The notes under the pieces are model-generated. The model was not told the origin of the DNA. It worked only from the letters and a program-made list of their open reading frames with translations, and searched no databases. From positions 26,860 to 56,099 of IMG/VR virus record IMGVR_UViG_3300030329_006103: a stretch of DNA of 29,240 bases; one strand, given 5' to 3'. Below are positions 8,514-16,070 of this stretch, piece after piece (positions within the stretch are counted from its first letter, which is position 1; each line of letters begins with the position of its first letter). The translations under genes and the position numbers were made by a program. The DNA is from a virus.

Positions 8514-8588
8514 TGGTACTCCCTAGCGGAGTCGAACCGCTGCCGCCGGGATGAAAACCCAGAATTCTAACCATTAAACTAAGGGAGC
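8514..8588 (-). tRNA. tRNA-Glu(TTC)
   Basis: The acceptor stem is GCTCCCT with AGGGAGT (first pair G-T), the anticodon TTC lies in loop TTTTCAT, and discriminator A and CCA are encoded. It is the first tRNA of the seven-gene cluster, just downstream of a good promoter. Confidence 0.93.
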
Positions 8589-8606
8589 AAGGAATCATTT
8601 GAACAC

Positions 8607-8634
8607 ATAATAACATATATTTTTAAAATTGCAA
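8607..8634 (-). promoter_or_regulatory. Sigma70-like promoter of the tRNA cluster
   Basis: On the minus strand TTGCAA (8634-8629) and TATTAT (8612-8607) are separated by 16 bases. Transcription would start near 8600, about 12 bases before tRNA-Glu. It sits in the only divergent intergenic gap of this region and may also feed the YeaH-SpoVR-PrkA-PhoH genes, since no terminator is evident between them. Confidence 0.6.
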
Positions 8635-8686
8635 AGTTATTTAAACAAATAAAATATCCAGCTATCATAGTTACTATAGGGTTACA

Positions 8687-9172
8687 ATGTACAAGTATTT
8701 ATTTATATTAATGTTTATGCTAGGGTGTGGGGGGCAAATAGAAGAAGAAAATGAATTTGGAGAACTTCTATTTCCAATGCACTGTTCGTGGATATCCCAC
8801 GATAATGAAAGTTCATTCTGGTGGTGTGATGCAGAAGTTGATACAGAGCTAATGAAGGGATATATATTTTTAGAACTGTCAAGTGTAGATGAGTTAGCTT
8901 TTTGTGGAGAAAACCTAACATTAAATACAGGACACGAACTTCATGACAGTTTAGTCACCAGCTTAACGAATAATCATTACAATTGTATTTTCTCGCGAGA
9001 AACTAATCTTGGAAACGAGTTTGATTGGATCTGGTATAACGACGAGTACAGGCTGCTCTTAGCATGGAGGCCAGAGGGAGACAGCGAAAAGTATATTAAT
9101 TTAATTATTGACCATCGAGAAGCAGAGCTTTTAACAACAGGGAGTGCTTACTACTTTGAAAAACCAATCTAA
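8687..9172 (+). CDS. Predicted lipoprotein, unknown function
   Basis: This is one of only two plus-strand protein genes. It encodes 161 residues beginning with a short lipoprotein signal (MYKYLFILMFMLGCGG, lipobox MLGC with C14), followed by an acidic exported domain rich in W, E and C that I cannot assign. Only a weak AGGG precedes the ATG. It is transcribed divergently from the tRNA cluster. Its TAA overlaps the stop of the convergent fibre gene by 4 bases, with no terminator between them. A lipoprotein expressed from its own promoter could be a surface or superinfection-exclusion factor, but nothing in the sequence proves that. Confidence 0.75.
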   Translation: MYKYLFILMFMLGCGGQIEEENEFGELLFPMHCSWISHDNESSFWWCDAEVDTELMKGYIFLELSSVDELAFCGENLTLNTGHELHDSLVTSLTNNHYNCIFSRETNLGNEFDWIWYNDEYRLLLAWRPEGDSEKYINLIIDHREAELLTTGSAYYFEKPI

Positions 9173-10332
9173 CACTCGCTACCAGTAGGGCGAGTACTTA
9201 CGTTAAAAGTTAATCCACCATTGGGCATAACACTTAGTTCGTATAGCTGTCCGTTTGGAGCTTTAAGAGTTAAATATTCTAGTGACACTAGCTGCCTATC
9301 GCATGTTGAGCCTGTAAGAGTGTATGCATCAAACAACAAGTCACCATCATCATTAACATGAAGAGAGTATTCTGCACCCATGTCATTTTTGAGAACAATA
9401 TGTTCTGGCATGCCGATGATTGCTTCATTATATGAAACACGAGATTGTAGTTTAGCTGCTATATCCTGTAATGAGGTCACTGCCATAAAAAGCTCATCAA
9501 TCTCTGTCCCCACAGAGCCACTTAGACCGGCCAGTTCGGCTGTTGAAGCCCCTGTTGGTACATTGGTAATCTGAGTAGCTAGCTGCATCTCCATCGCGGC
9601 CATAGCAGCCGCCATAGAGCCACTTAATGTATTTAAACTAGTTGTATCGACGGCGCCAGAAGTAATCATTGACCCCGTTGCTGCCTGCACTACTGTATCT
9701 GCATACGCGAACGTTTCTTGTTCCATCATAGCCATATCATAAGCAATTGATGCGCTGAGGGCTGCAAACTCAACTGCAGATATTCCGCCGGCAGCACCTA
9801 GGGTTGGAAGAACATCAGTAGCAAGGGCCCCAGAGAATTCGTTAACTTTTGCTTCTGCATATGCCAAAGTTTCTGTTTCGATTGCTCGCATATCATAGTT
9901 AAAAGAAGCACTAAGAGCGGCAAACTCTGCAGCGGATATGCCACCGGAAACGGTTAAGTTTGGTAGAATTTCAGTAGCCAGAGCACCAGAGAATTCATTA
10001 ACTTTGCTTTCTGCAAATGCTAAAGTTTCTGTTTCGATTGCGCGCATGTCATAATTAAAAGATGCACTAAGGGCAGCAAATTCTGCAGGGGATATACCCC
10101 CAGAAACAGCTAGATTTGGAAGAATTTCAGTAGCCAAAGCACCAGAAAATTCATTAACTTTCGCCTCTGCAAATGCCAGGGTTTCTAATTCAATCGCGCG
10201 CATGTCTGTGATGAAGGCACCAGACATTTCTGTAACCTTTGCATCTGCATGTTCTTTAGCTTCTTTTTTTGTGTTTTCTAAAGAATCTAAATAATCACGA
10301 GGTAGCCTCGATCTGAATGCTCCAAAGCTCAT
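9169..10332 (-). CDS. Fibre-like structural protein with 52-residue tandem repeats
   Basis: The 387-residue protein has a short charged N-terminus (1-43), then three near-identical 52-residue repeats (44-199) of the type MRAIE-x-ETLAFAEAKVNEFSGA...LSASFNYD, and a degenerate fourth. The C-terminal 85 residues hold two related modules, each with LK-x-x-x-G-x-x-Y-x-L-x-V followed by a G-x-L-x-F strand and ending TGSTC or TGSEC. Helical repeats plus a beta-rich C-terminal duplication fit a trimeric tail or whisker fibre. No chaperone or enzymatic domain is seen. It follows the 144-residue probable virion protein by 2 bases, which supports a structural role. Fibre identity is inference. Confidence 0.7.
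   Translation of the reverse strand: MSFGAFRSRLPRDYLDSLENTKKEAKEHADAKVTEMSGAFITDMRAIELETLAFAEAKVNEFSGALATEILPNLAVSGGISPAEFAALSASFNYDMRAIETETLAFAESKVNEFSGALATEILPNLTVSGGISAAEFAALSASFNYDMRAIETETLAYAEAKVNEFSGALATDVLPTLGAAGGISAVEFAALSASIAYDMAMMEQETFAYADTVVQAATGSMITSGAVDTTSLNTLSGSMAAAMAAMEMQLATQITNVPTGASTAELAGLSGSVGTEIDELFMAVTSLQDIAAKLQSRVSYNEAIIGMPEHIVLKNDMGAEYSLHVNDDGDLLFDAYTLTGSTCDRQLVSLEYLTLKAPNGQLYELSVMPNGGLTFNVSTRPTGSEC
9736..10203 (-). repeat. Three tandem 156-bp coding repeats
   Basis: Units 10203-10048, 10047-9892 and 9891-9736 encode the 52-residue repeats of the fibre-like protein. The second and third are closest in sequence. Such in-frame repeats can expand or contract by recombination and change fibre length. 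Confidence 0.8.
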
Positions 10333-10334
10333 TT

Positions 10335-10769
10335 CTATCCAACACCCTTGGATCCTGTCCAGTTGTGTGTAAGTTGTGAAGCAGGAATTCCTGTCATACC
10401 TGCATATATTGCGCCTGTAGCGGCGTGTGCAATATCTGCCCGAATAAACATTTTTGTTACTTTATAATCTGCTGTAAATGATTCATCGTTAAACAGAGTA
10501 ATATATTGGGCCCGACCGACACCATTTTCTGAAAAACCAAACCTAAGAGGTGCTGAGGTTTGTGAACCGGGTCTTAAATTTCTAATTACTATAAACTTTG
10601 TTACTTTTGGAAATTCAACAGATATAACATCTAAACTCGCAGGGGCAATTATTGAACTTGTCAAAAAAGGCTCACTACTAACCTGATATGATCCAACATT
10701 GTACAACCCTACATTATGAGACAAGAAGCTTGTCCCGACTGGTGATGAATTTGATTTTCCTCCTGGCAT
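10335..10769 (-). CDS. Probable virion structural protein
   Basis: The 144-residue protein starts at an ATG with AGGAGT 7 bases upstream. It is rich in S, T, G, V and F and predicted mostly beta, with no signal peptide, membrane segment or catalytic motif. Phrases such as TKFIVIRNLRPGSQ and LRFGFSENGVG resemble small beta-sandwich decoration or fibre-associated proteins of tailed phages, but I cannot name a family. Its position between a helical protein and the repeat fibre gene, with 2-base spacing to the latter, is the main reason for the structural call. Confidence 0.6.
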   Translation of the reverse strand: MPGGKSNSSPVGTSFLSHNVGLYNVGSYQVSSEPFLTSSIIAPASLDVISVEFPKVTKFIVIRNLRPGSQTSAPLRFGFSENGVGRAQYITLFNDESFTADYKVTKMFIRADIAHAATGAIYAGMTGIPASQLTHNWTGSKGVG

Positions 10770-10787
10770 ACTATACTCCTATACTAT

Positions 10788-11243
10788 TTATTTCTTTTTT
10801 GATTTTCTTTTAACTTTTTTGATTTTTGCATTTTCTTCAGCGAGTTCTGCAGCTTGTTCTTCTGAGGCTTCAGCTAATTTGGCATTAAAATCTTCCATGT
10901 CGATCTTCTCTCCAATTGGAAAATGTGCGGCTACAGAGTCTGCTTCTCTCTCTACAAAAAGTGTTACCGCCTCTGAAAGTTCTACTAGGGCCTGTCGATA
11001 CTCATCAATAAACCCAATATATTCTACTATGTTTTTTTTAATTTGTTTTGTTTTTCCTTCAGTTAGCAGATTATTGATCTTAACTGCATACATCGAGTGT
11101 TCTTTTTCATAGTTATTGACTATCATGGCCAAACGAGACCTACAAAGCAGTTTAGCGTCATCTGCTCGGACGCGCAAAGTTACGTCTACATATTCCATGT
11201 GTTCTAAAATATAATTCTTTATTTCATTATCTTCTGTCGACAT
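10788..11243 (-). CDS. Hypothetical helical protein with lysine-rich tail
   Basis: This is 151 residues with a strong GAGGAGT ribosome site. It is almost entirely alpha-helical, with an acidic A/E-rich stretch near residues 118-142 followed by the basic tail KKVKRKSKKK. There is no recognised family. It sits 4 bases downstream of the J-domain-like gene and 18 bases upstream of the virion-protein gene, suggesting an assembly or scaffold-type partner, but this is only positional. Confidence 0.7.
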   Translation of the reverse strand: MSTEDNEIKNYILEHMEYVDVTLRVRADDAKLLCRSRLAMIVNNYEKEHSMYAVKINNLLTEGKTKQIKKNIVEYIGFIDEYRQALVELSEAVTLFVEREADSVAAHFPIGEKIDMEDFNAKLAEASEEQAAELAEENAKIKKVKRKSKKK

Positions 11244-11247
11244 TTTA

Positions 11248-11835
11248 TCACTCCTCTTTTCTCATATTGTCGATTGTTTGTAAAAACAGTTCTTTGATAG
11301 CTTTTTTTCTTTTTTCGTCTTCTTCGTGGTACCACATCCAAGCAAAGCTTCCATGATAATTAGATATTTTACCCTCTAATTCTTTCAGGGTTTTATTAAA
11401 ATATTTAAAATGCTTTTTTGAAATTTGTTTTTTAAGATCCTGAATGTTCACTTCTAGATCTTCTGCAATCATAAGCATTACAAGATAATTTTGTTCTCGA
11501 TAAGCTGCAGCCAACTCTGTAAATAAAGCTGCTTCTGATGGCCACTGGGCCACATCGGGATGACACTTTCTCGATAACCTTCTGTAAATTACTTTCATAA
11601 TATGCGGGTGATCAATTGATTCTTCCTCGGCCTCTTCTTCGCTAACCTCCTGCTCTTCTTGAGCTTCTTTAAGGTTTTCTTTTTTAGCATGCTTGTTCCA
11701 ATTATCTGCGCGGAGATCACCTTCAATTGCTTCATTAAAGAGCGTCTGTACATCCTGCATCTGGTCTTCAGTGTCTTGGACCTCTTCCATAAGGTACCTG
11801 TATTTCAATATTAATTTTCTATAATTCTTGTTCAT
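11248..11835 (-). CDS. J-domain-like protein (HPD motif)
   Basis: This is a 195-residue protein. The N-terminal 75 residues are a charged, E-rich helix. Residues about 78-120 read IMKVIYRRLSRKCHPDVAQ...LFTELAAAYREQN, which has the layout of a J-domain: basic helix II, HPD loop at 92-94, then an aromatic-rich helix III. J-domains stimulate DnaK/Hsp70 ATPase. The domain is in the middle of the protein, without the Gly/Phe or zinc regions of DnaJ. It may recruit host DnaK for virion assembly. The rest of the protein is not recognised. The ATG has an AAGGAA ribosome site. Confidence 0.65.
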   Translation of the reverse strand: MNKNYRKLILKYRYLMEEVQDTEDQMQDVQTLFNEAIEGDLRADNWNKHAKKENLKEAQEEQEVSEEEAEEESIDHPHIMKVIYRRLSRKCHPDVAQWPSEAALFTELAAAYREQNYLVMLMIAEDLEVNIQDLKKQISKKHFKYFNKTLKELEGKISNYHGSFAWMWYHEEDEKRKKAIKELFLQTIDNMRKEE

Positions 11836-11875
11836 ATTATTGTTCCTTAGCGCAGCAATATCATATTATATAGAT

Positions 11876-11905
11876 GAAGGGGGTGGCCTAAAGACCACCC
11901 CCTTC
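11876..11905 (-). terminator. Strong GC-rich hairpin, probable terminator
   Basis: An 11-bp perfect inverted repeat, GAAGGGGGTGG with CCACCCCCTTC around an 8-base loop, lies between the end of the large repeat protein and the J-domain-like gene. It sits where termination or RNA 3'-end protection after the strongly translated 664-residue gene would be expected. The minus-strand 3' flank (ATCTATATAAT) is AT-rich rather than a pure T-run; the plus-strand side has TTTTT. Confidence 0.65.
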
Positions 11906-11952
11906 AAATTTTTAATCTAAAAGATTAAGTAGTTCATGAGAACTAAGCTAAA

Positions 11953-13947
11953 TTAGCTAGCAACCTTGAACTCAACCTTGATCTGACCACCTTCGATGGA
12001 CATCTCCATGATTGGCTTACCTGCGCCGAAGCTCATGCTGTATACATCACCAGCGTCATCGAAGGCAACCTTCTGAACACCAGTGTTTTCTACTGCAAGA
12101 ACTCGTGCGTCGGAGCTGATCATATCAGCTGCTTCTTCAGCCTCTGCTGCTGCAAGACGGGTCTCAAGAGAACTGTCTGCGGCGGCGCGAGCGCCTTCCT
12201 CCGCAGTCATTCGGGCATCGGTAGATACCTTAACGCCGTCCTCAACAACAGCTGCAGCGTCGATAAGACCCTTAAGGGTGTTAAACGCACTTGCGTCGGA
12301 GTTGAGGGAATCAGCGATTTCCTTGAGTGTGTCAAGCTGTGCTGGAGCTGCATCAATTAACGCTGCAATGTCTGCATCAATCTTTGTTGCCAAAGAAGCA
12401 GAATCTGCTGCGCGCGCATTTTCTTCAGCACCCAATCGAGTGTCGGAAGAGGCGAACCCTGCGGTCCAAGCCGTCTTGTCGGCGGCAGACTTAGCATCAA
12501 CAGATGCAATGTCAGCTGCGCGTGCTGCTTCTTCATCACCGAGACGAGTTGTCAAGGAAGAGTCTGCACCCGCTCGGGTAGACTCTTCACCTGCAACGCG
12601 AAGATCGATAGAAGATACATCAGCGTTTGTTGCTGCGATCTCAGCTGCAAGAGCTGCTTCGTCAGCGGCGACACGGTTATCAACGGAAAGAAGATCAGCA
12701 TCATATGCGGTCTTAAATCCAGAGTTGTATGTGTCGATAGACGCAATATCAGCATCGTAGCTAGTCTTAAATGCAGCGTTGTATGCATCAACAGATGCAA
12801 TGTCAGCTGCACGATTAGTCTCTTCAGCAAGTGCCCGTACACTTAAAGAAAGTGTCTGGTTACCGAGAGCAGTGACCTCAGCGTCTGTTGCTGCGATTTC
12901 AGCTGCAAGAGCAGCCTCTTCAACACCAAGACGAGTTTCGAGAGATCCAACGTCAGCTGCACGAGCTGCTTCTTCAACACCAACACGAGCTTCAAGAGAC
13001 GCATCAGCAAGATCATCTTCACCCCATCGAACATCGATAGAGGATACGGCATCCATTCGGTTGCCACGATCAGTGTTTGCTTGTGCTTCAGCTGCTGCAA
13101 CGCGAGTGTCCAAAGAACCCTGGCCTGCAGAACGTCCTGTCTCTTCAGCTGCTAAGCGAGACTCAAGAGATGCGTCAGCAAGATCGTCTTCACCCCATCG
13201 AACATCGATAGAGGATACAGCGTCCATTCGGTCGCCACGATCAGTGTTTGCTTGTGCTTCGGCAAGACCCAAACGAGTCTGTAAAGAACTTGTCTGGTTA
13301 GCACGAATGCCTTCTTCTTGACCAATCCGTGTTGTTAAAGAAGCTCGGTTAGCTTCTCGGTTGGTTTCTTCAGCAGCAAGGCGAGTCTGGAGGGAAACAT
13401 CCTTCTGTCCACGCAATACTTCCAATGCACCAATTCGTGCGTCTTGGGAGCCGTTCAAGTTAGCTTGATCACCCACGTAGACGCCGAATCCGGCGTCGAT
13501 AGAAGCTATAGCATCACCTGCCATTTCGTCAAGGTCTTCGATGTCAGTTACCAAAGAGCTGACGGCGGAAGCCATCGCGTTCTCTGCTGCGCCAACACGA
13601 GTTGTCAAAGACGCAGCGGAGCCCGAAGCAGCTGCTTCTTCAACACCGAGGCGAGCCTCAATAGATGCATCAGCAGCTGCGCGAGCACCTTCTTCTGCAG
13701 TAACTCTTGTGTTGATTGCATATTTGTCTGCGATCACACCACCAGAAAGAGCAGAGTGAGCAGCAGCTAACTGCTGATCTCCTGCCAATCGGGCTGCTTC
13801 CTCGGCTTCTACATCACTGTTTAATCCAGCGAGTACGGCGTCGAGGTCACCGCTATGTCCACCAACGGCGGATACCTGTAATTCACCGGACAGGTCACCT
13901 GCAACGAGGTGCCGTCCCTGAACTACTTGTCCTAATTCAAAAGCCAT
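11953..13947 (-). CDS. Large coiled-coil repeat protein, probable major fibre or virion protein
   Basis: The 664-residue protein has a distinct head (MAFELGQVVQGRHLVAGDLSG...) and a beta-like tail ending SIEGGQIKVEFKVAS. Between about residues 45 and 610 it is built of short repeats of the type S-[IL]-[ED]-[TS]-R-[LV]-x-x-E-E-A-x-R-A-A-D. These are rich in A, E, D and S and lack Pro and Cys, as in a long trimeric coiled coil. A 57-residue block containing SSIDVRWGEDDLADASLE occurs twice almost unchanged. The gene is more GC-rich than its surroundings, has a strong AAGGAG site, a long leader and a downstream hairpin, all typical of a highly expressed structural gene. The exact particle location is not known. 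Confidence 0.7.
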   Translation of the reverse strand: MAFELGQVVQGRHLVAGDLSGELQVSAVGGHSGDLDAVLAGLNSDVEAEEAARLAGDQQLAAAHSALSGGVIADKYAINTRVTAEEGARAAADASIEARLGVEEAAASGSAASLTTRVGAAENAMASAVSSLVTDIEDLDEMAGDAIASIDAGFGVYVGDQANLNGSQDARIGALEVLRGQKDVSLQTRLAAEETNREANRASLTTRIGQEEGIRANQTSSLQTRLGLAEAQANTDRGDRMDAVSSIDVRWGEDDLADASLESRLAAEETGRSAGQGSLDTRVAAAEAQANTDRGNRMDAVSSIDVRWGEDDLADASLEARVGVEEAARAADVGSLETRLGVEEAALAAEIAATDAEVTALGNQTLSLSVRALAEETNRAADIASVDAYNAAFKTSYDADIASIDTYNSGFKTAYDADLLSVDNRVAADEAALAAEIAATNADVSSIDLRVAGEESTRAGADSSLTTRLGDEEAARAADIASVDAKSAADKTAWTAGFASSDTRLGAEENARAADSASLATKIDADIAALIDAAPAQLDTLKEIADSLNSDASAFNTLKGLIDAAAVVEDGVKVSTDARMTAEEGARAAADSSLETRLAAAEAEEAADMISSDARVLAVENTGVQKVAFDDAGDVYSMSFGAGKPIMEMSIEGGQIKVEFKVAS
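12992..13260 (-). repeat. Two 98-bp direct repeats inside the coiled-coil gene
   Basis: Copies at 12992-13089 and 13163-13260 match at 92 of 98 positions, offset by 171 bases (57 codons). Of the six differences, one changes an Asn to an Asp codon and the others I checked are silent, so the protein repeat is under constraint. Confidence 0.85.
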
Positions 13948-13985
13948 AATTTATTTCTCCTTATTTTATGGTTATAAGTGTACCC

Positions 13986-14008
13986 GTGCCCGCAAGAACT
14001 CGGGCCAC
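13986..14008 (-). promoter_or_regulatory. Leader hairpin upstream of the coiled-coil gene
   Basis: GTGCCCG and CGGGCCAC form a 7-bp stem with one bulged base in the transcribed leader, about 40 bases before the ATG at 13947. It leaves the AAGGAG site free and could stabilise the mRNA. Confidence 0.4.
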
Positions 14009-14076
14009 TCATCACGTACATAGACGCATAAAAATGCATTTCCTTTTATTTTTTTTAAAGGTTTTTTACAGAAAAA

Positions 14077-14106
14077 ATAATATCGTTACATTTCAACAAC
14101 ATACAA
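14077..14106 (-). promoter_or_regulatory. Candidate promoter of the coiled-coil gene
   Basis: On the minus strand TTGTAT (14106-14101) and TATTAT (14082-14077) are 18 bases apart, giving a leader of about 120 bases. A TATAAATA element, the T4 late-promoter sequence, lies further upstream at 14135-14142. Either could drive this gene; the AT-rich context makes both uncertain. Confidence 0.35.
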
Positions 14107-14170
14107 AAAAATGGCTGTTGGATTTTTTTTAAAATATTTATAGCACGACCTTTACCCTAATGTCACAGTT

Positions 14171-14554
14171 ATGTCACACTGGGAAAGCATGAGAAAATAT
14201 ATGGCGAACAACGTTCAAACCCTCTTTAATTACCTAAGATATTTTAATAATGCGCCTGAACCTACTGATGTTCAGAACAAAAGAGTTTTAGATTTTTTAG
14301 ATGAGGCTCAGCGAGGTTTAGACTTTGTTAATCAAAAAGAACCCGGGAGGGCTTTCTACTATGCATATGATAAAGTTCAAGAACTTAATCAATTAATTGG
14401 TCGACAAAAAGCCTACTATCCACCAACAACCCAACTTATTCTTAACAAGATGAGAATAACACTCAATACCTCAGCTGTATTTAAAGAATATGCCGATACA
14501 TTGCGGCTACACTTAGATGCAAAAAAAGCTGGAATTTCTACATCTGTTCTATAG
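14171..14554 (+). CDS. Hypothetical helical protein
   Basis: This is the second plus-strand gene. It encodes 127 residues from ATG 14171, or 121 from ATG 14189, which is better placed behind a GGGAAAGC ribosome site. It is soluble and predicted all alpha, with many N, Y, L and K residues, and no recognised family. It is divergent from the coiled-coil gene, and its TAG ends at the base before the CCA end of the convergent tRNA-Val gene. A plus-strand promoter cannot be pinned down in the T-rich leader. Confidence 0.65.
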   Translation: MSHWESMRKYMANNVQTLFNYLRYFNNAPEPTDVQNKRVLDFLDEAQRGLDFVNQKEPGRAFYYAYDKVQELNQLIGRQKAYYPPTTQLILNKMRITLNTSAVFKEYADTLRLHLDAKKAGISTSVL

Positions 14555-14630
14555 TGGTAGGCAGGACAGGATTCGAACCTGCGACCCGCGCCGTGTAAAG
14601 GCGCTGCTCTGCCAACTGAGCTACCTGCCT
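14555..14630 (-). tRNA. tRNA-Val(TAC)
   Basis: The acceptor stem is AGGCAGG with CCTGCCT, anticodon stem GCGCC/GGCGC carries TAC, and discriminator A and CCA are encoded. The first two bases overlap the stop codon of the upstream membrane-protein gene. Confidence 0.95.
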
Positions 14631-14874
14631 ACTTGAACATAAACTTAAATATTGACTTAATATGGTATGGGATCCAGACTGTGCCAATTACAACAAAGAA
14701 CACAGCCAAACCAAAAGAGGTGTCCACATAACCTTCCATATTGTATGAATTAAAGACATACGATATCGCAGTACCAACTGTAGTTAAGTAACACAACATC
14801 AATACTACCAATAAAAACCAAACAACTACACCGATGATAAACTCTTTAGCAACCTTAAGATATTCACTAAGCAT
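14629..14874 (-). CDS. Small two-span membrane protein overlapping tRNA-Val
   Basis: This gives 81 residues from ATG 14874; a GTG at 14883 is too close to the AGGA ribosome site. Two hydrophobic segments are visible, about residues 12-38 (FIIGVVVWFLLVVLMLCYLT...) and 56-72 (FGLAVFFVVIGTVWIPY). It overlaps the upstream gene by 8 bases. Its TAG stop uses the first two bases of tRNA-Val, so 5' processing of the tRNA would cut through the stop codon. The family is not recognised. Confidence 0.65.
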   Translation of the reverse strand: MLSEYLKVAKEFIIGVVVWFLLVVLMLCYLTTVGTAISYVFNSYNMEGYVDTSFGLAVFFVVIGTVWIPYHIKSIFKFMFK

Positions 14875-15223
14875 TTTTTTCACTTTCCTTTAGTCTGACT
14901 ACAGCCATGTCATCTAGCCGACCAGAATAACGAGGGGATCCTACTTCAGGAGCAGCATACCATCTGCACGTTTTCATAATAGTGTGAAAGTTTTCAACTG
15001 TCCTGTACGTCTTGTGTGTTGTACACAAAATCCAATTTCGTTGTCCGGGTTGCCGATTAGATTCTCTCTTCTCTGGCGCATCGGCTGTCGTAACAATTTC
15101 AGATTCCCAAGATACAACGTCATCTAACTTTACATAAGCATGATAGAAATTTCCCTCCCTTGCATAAGTAAAATCAATAAAGTAAGCACCGGGGGCCGGC
15201 TTGTCATCCACATTCACAATCAT
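14867..15223 (-). CDS. Hypothetical protein
   Basis: This is 118 residues with a GGAG ribosome site 8 bases from the ATG. It is a soluble mixed alpha/beta protein with no motif I recognise. It overlaps the nucleotidylyltransferase gene by ATGA and the small membrane-protein gene by 8 bases, so the three are probably translated together. Confidence 0.7.
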   Translation of the reverse strand: MIVNVDDKPAPGAYFIDFTYAREGNFYHAYVKLDDVVSWESEIVTTADAPEKRESNRQPGQRNWILCTTHKTYRTVENFHTIMKTCRWYAAPEVGSPRYSGRLDDMAVVRLKESEKNA

Positions 15224-15720
15224 TTTTTATCTCCAATCATATGATCTGGAGTTAGTATATATGATTCTGAGGGTGCTGTCAAATCATTTTCTCCATATGA
15301 CCTAGCTTTTAATCCTGTGGCTGATTGTACCAACGTGGAACTACTCTGTATTTTATCGCCTCCAAGGGCCCAGAGCATTTCAATTCCTAATTCATTGCAT
15401 ATGGCTTTTTCCGGAGTATTTTTATTTGTCCTATCCCCACCATTACCGAATATGTCAGGCTTAAGCCTTATTAGTGCTTCACAAACACTACCATCAGAAT
15501 CGTCTACTGGTTCCACTGAGTGTACTCCAGTTATTGACTGGATTATTTCACGACGTTGTTCCCACGGCATAAATATATATCCTTTTTTTCGCAGGAGCCA
15601 TGCATCGCTGTTAATTACGACAGTCACATCACCATGTTTGGCGGCTTCCTGTATCATTCTTACATGACCAACATGAACGGGATCGAATCCCCCACTAACA
15701 ATAATTGTTTTCTTACTCAT
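15220..15720 (-). CDS. HldE/TagD-like nucleotidylyltransferase
   Basis: This is a 166-residue single-domain member of the HxGH nucleotidylyltransferase superfamily. The ATP/CTP-binding signature GGFDPVHVGH is at residues 10-19, and near the C-terminus GGDKIQSSSTLV provides the second substrate loop (ISSTxI-type). The pattern GNGGDRTNKNTPE and the length fit the heptose-1-phosphate adenylyltransferase (RfaE/HldE C-domain) and glycerol-phosphate cytidylyltransferase branch, which activates sugars or polyols for surface polymers. The exact substrate cannot be read from the sequence. I start at ATG 15720, not the adjacent GTG at 15723. Confidence 0.8.
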   Translation of the reverse strand: MSKKTIIVSGGFDPVHVGHVRMIQEAAKHGDVTVVINSDAWLLRKKGYIFMPWEQRREIIQSITGVHSVEPVDDSDGSVCEALIRLKPDIFGNGGDRTNKNTPEKAICNELGIEMLWALGGDKIQSSSTLVQSATGLKARSYGENDLTAPSESYILTPDHMIGDKK

Positions 15721-15770
15721 CACAACACTCTCTTTTCTTTAGTATAAATGTTTTTTTGCAGTTTGTGAAT

Positions 15771-16028
15771 CTAAACTGTAAATTTTTTATTTTCTTCTTC
15801 GGGGTCTACTGGCTCCGGAGTCCTGTGAAGTACAACCGTCCTTAGACCATGATAACGGTGAGGTAGAGTTTTTCGAAGTTCTCTAGAGAGAGTGGTGTTT
15901 TCCCAACAATCAGCATACAAGGTTAAACCCATATCTGAGCTATTTTGTATATACCATTCTGGCTCTGATCCGAATTCAACCATTGCTTGAAGGATTATTT
16001 CTCTTTTACGTTTTTCTGTTAACTGCAT
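15771..16028 (-). CDS. Hypothetical small protein
   Basis: This is 85 residues with a GGAG site before the ATG at 16028. It contains charged helices at both ends around a WYIQNSSDMGLTLYADCWENTTL core. There is no membrane segment or signal peptide, and the family is not recognised. It is separated from its neighbours by about 45 bases on each side. Confidence 0.6.
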   Translation of the reverse strand: MQLTEKRKREIILQAMVEFGSEPEWYIQNSSDMGLTLYADCWENTTLSRELRKTLPHRYHGLRTVVLHRTPEPVDPEEENKKFTV

Positions 16029-16070
16029 GATTGTTTCTCCATAACTAGATTAGTTTTCTACCAACCAAAT

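Noticed and set aside
12083-13949. Several long plus-strand frames rich in Ser, Ala and Arg opposite the coiled-coil gene
   Set aside because: They are antisense shadows of a repetitive, GC-richer coding sequence with no stop codons by composition; none has a ribosome site or sensible protein character.
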